The translations under genes were made by a program, and so were the position numbers. From an uncultured Rhodoferax sp. (GTDB lineage: Bacteria; Pseudomonadota; Gammaproteobacteria; Burkholderiales; Burkholderiaceae_C), in the NCBI GenBank assembly GCA_936943465.1, contig CAKZJN010000181.1, positions 1-6,422 on the forward strand: 6,422 nucleotides of DNA, written 5' to 3'. This document shows positions 6,025 through 6,422 of this stretch, in pieces. The notes below the pieces were generated by a model. It did no database searches. It worked only from the letters and a program-made list of their open reading frames with translations, and was not told the origin of the DNA. Each line of letters begins with the position of its first letter. Positions within the stretch are counted from its first letter, which is position 1.

Positions 6025-6422
6025 ATGGCCCTGAAATCCACGGTCTTCAAGGCCAATCTGCAAATTGCAGACATCGACAACAACTACTACGCCGACCATG
6101 CGCTGACGCTGGCGCGCCACCCCAGCGAAACCGATGAACGCATGATGGTGCGGCTGGTAGCGCTGGCCTTGCAGGCGCACAAGCTGCAAAGCGTGTGCGG
6201 CGGTGACGGCACCCTGAGCTTTGGTGCCGGCCTGTCCGACCCGGACGAACCCGACGCCTGGTTACGCGACTTCACCGGCCGCACCCGGCTGTGGATTGAA
6301 GCCGGCCAGCCCGAAGACAAACCCCTGATCAAGGCCTGTGGCAAGGCCGACGAAGTGGTGTTGTACTGCTTTAACCACGCGGCCGAAGTCTGGTGGAAGG
6401 GCATGGAAAACAAGCTCAGCCG
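6025..6422 (+). CDS. yaeQ: YaeQ family protein, 3' truncated by the window edge
   Basis: The ATG at 6025, 10 bases after the purB stop, opens a frame that runs to the window edge (132 complete codons; E. coli YaeQ has about 180 residues). The translation begins MALKSTVFKANLQIADID and contains the family hallmark 'LTLARHPSETDERMMVRL' (28-44), 'LWIEAGQPEDK' (89-99), 'IKACGKADEVVLYCFN' and 'VWWKGMENK'. All of these align by eye with E. coli YaeQ. The family is structurally related to the PD-(D/E)XK nuclease superfamily, but its cellular role is unsettled; an early proposal linked it to transcription elongation as an RfaH-like suppressor. An insertion relative to E. coli, 'SVCGGDGTLSFGAGLSD' (about 56-72), is visible. 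The tight spacing and lack of a separate promoter or clear Shine-Dalgarno suggest co-transcription with purB. Confidence 0.93.
   Translation, partial: MALKSTVFKANLQIADIDNNYYADHALTLARHPSETDERMMVRLVALALQAHKLQSVCGGDGTLSFGAGLSDPDEPDAWLRDFTGRTRLWIEAGQPEDKPLIKACGKADEVVLYCFNHAAEVWWKGMENKLS

Noticed and set aside
4536..6083. 515-codon open frame on the - strand antisense to purB and the start of yaeQ
   Set aside because: Its translation is a histidine/glutamine/glycine/valine-rich composition typical of the antisense of a GC-rich gene, with no recognisable domain, while the opposite strand encodes an unmistakable PurB.
1..6422. CRISPR arrays, tRNA or rRNA genes, insertion sequences or prophage genes
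   Set aside because: No regularly spaced repeats, cloverleaf, transposase or phage-like coding sequence was found on either strand, and genes occupy nearly all of the window.

Overview
This 6.4 kb window is a GC-rich, gene-dense bacterial chromosome segment with very short intergenic gaps. The gene content points to a betaproteobacterium of the order Burkholderiales, most likely a Comamonadaceae member such as a Rhodoferax or Polaromonas relative. The clues are an E. coli-type PurB followed directly by YaeQ, a divergent YibF-like glutathione transferase, and the chalcone-isomerase-like/MFS/DUF3833 gene set. The taxonomic placement is an inference from gene content and composition, not from a database search.

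Bases 1-3542 (+ strand) hold the 3' end of an operon. In order these are a 5'-truncated chalcone-isomerase-like protein, a GPH-type MFS transporter, a DUF3833 lipoprotein, a short-chain dehydrogenase/reductase and an NTF2/SnoaL-like protein. Three of the four junctions are ATGA stop/start overlaps and the fourth is a 13-base gap, so the genes are almost certainly co-transcribed and mostly translationally coupled. From general knowledge, this set tends to sit beside a cyclopropane-synthase-like methyltransferase, a DUF1365 protein and a flavin amine oxidase, in clusters tied to modified membrane fatty acids and singlet-oxygen or light stress. Those partners would lie upstream of this window and cannot be seen here.

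Bases 3553-4539 (- strand) hold two genes. A small unrecognised two-CxxC zinc-ribbon protein ends convergently only 10 bases from the operon, and a YibF-like glutathione S-transferase lies further right. The 165-base gap between them is AT-richer than its surroundings and carries several small hairpins and two T6 runs.

Bases 4635-6422 (+ strand) hold purB (adenylosuccinate lyase, purine biosynthesis), divergent from the transferase across a 95-base promoter region. Ten bases after it starts a yaeQ-family gene that runs off the right edge. purB has no visible Shine-Dalgarno sequence but has a TACAAT hexamer just upstream of its ATG, which suggests a leaderless or nearly leaderless transcript.

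No rRNA, tRNA, insertion sequence, phage gene or CRISPR array was seen. The most interesting part is the coupled cluster at the left. PurB and YaeQ are ordinary core genes.
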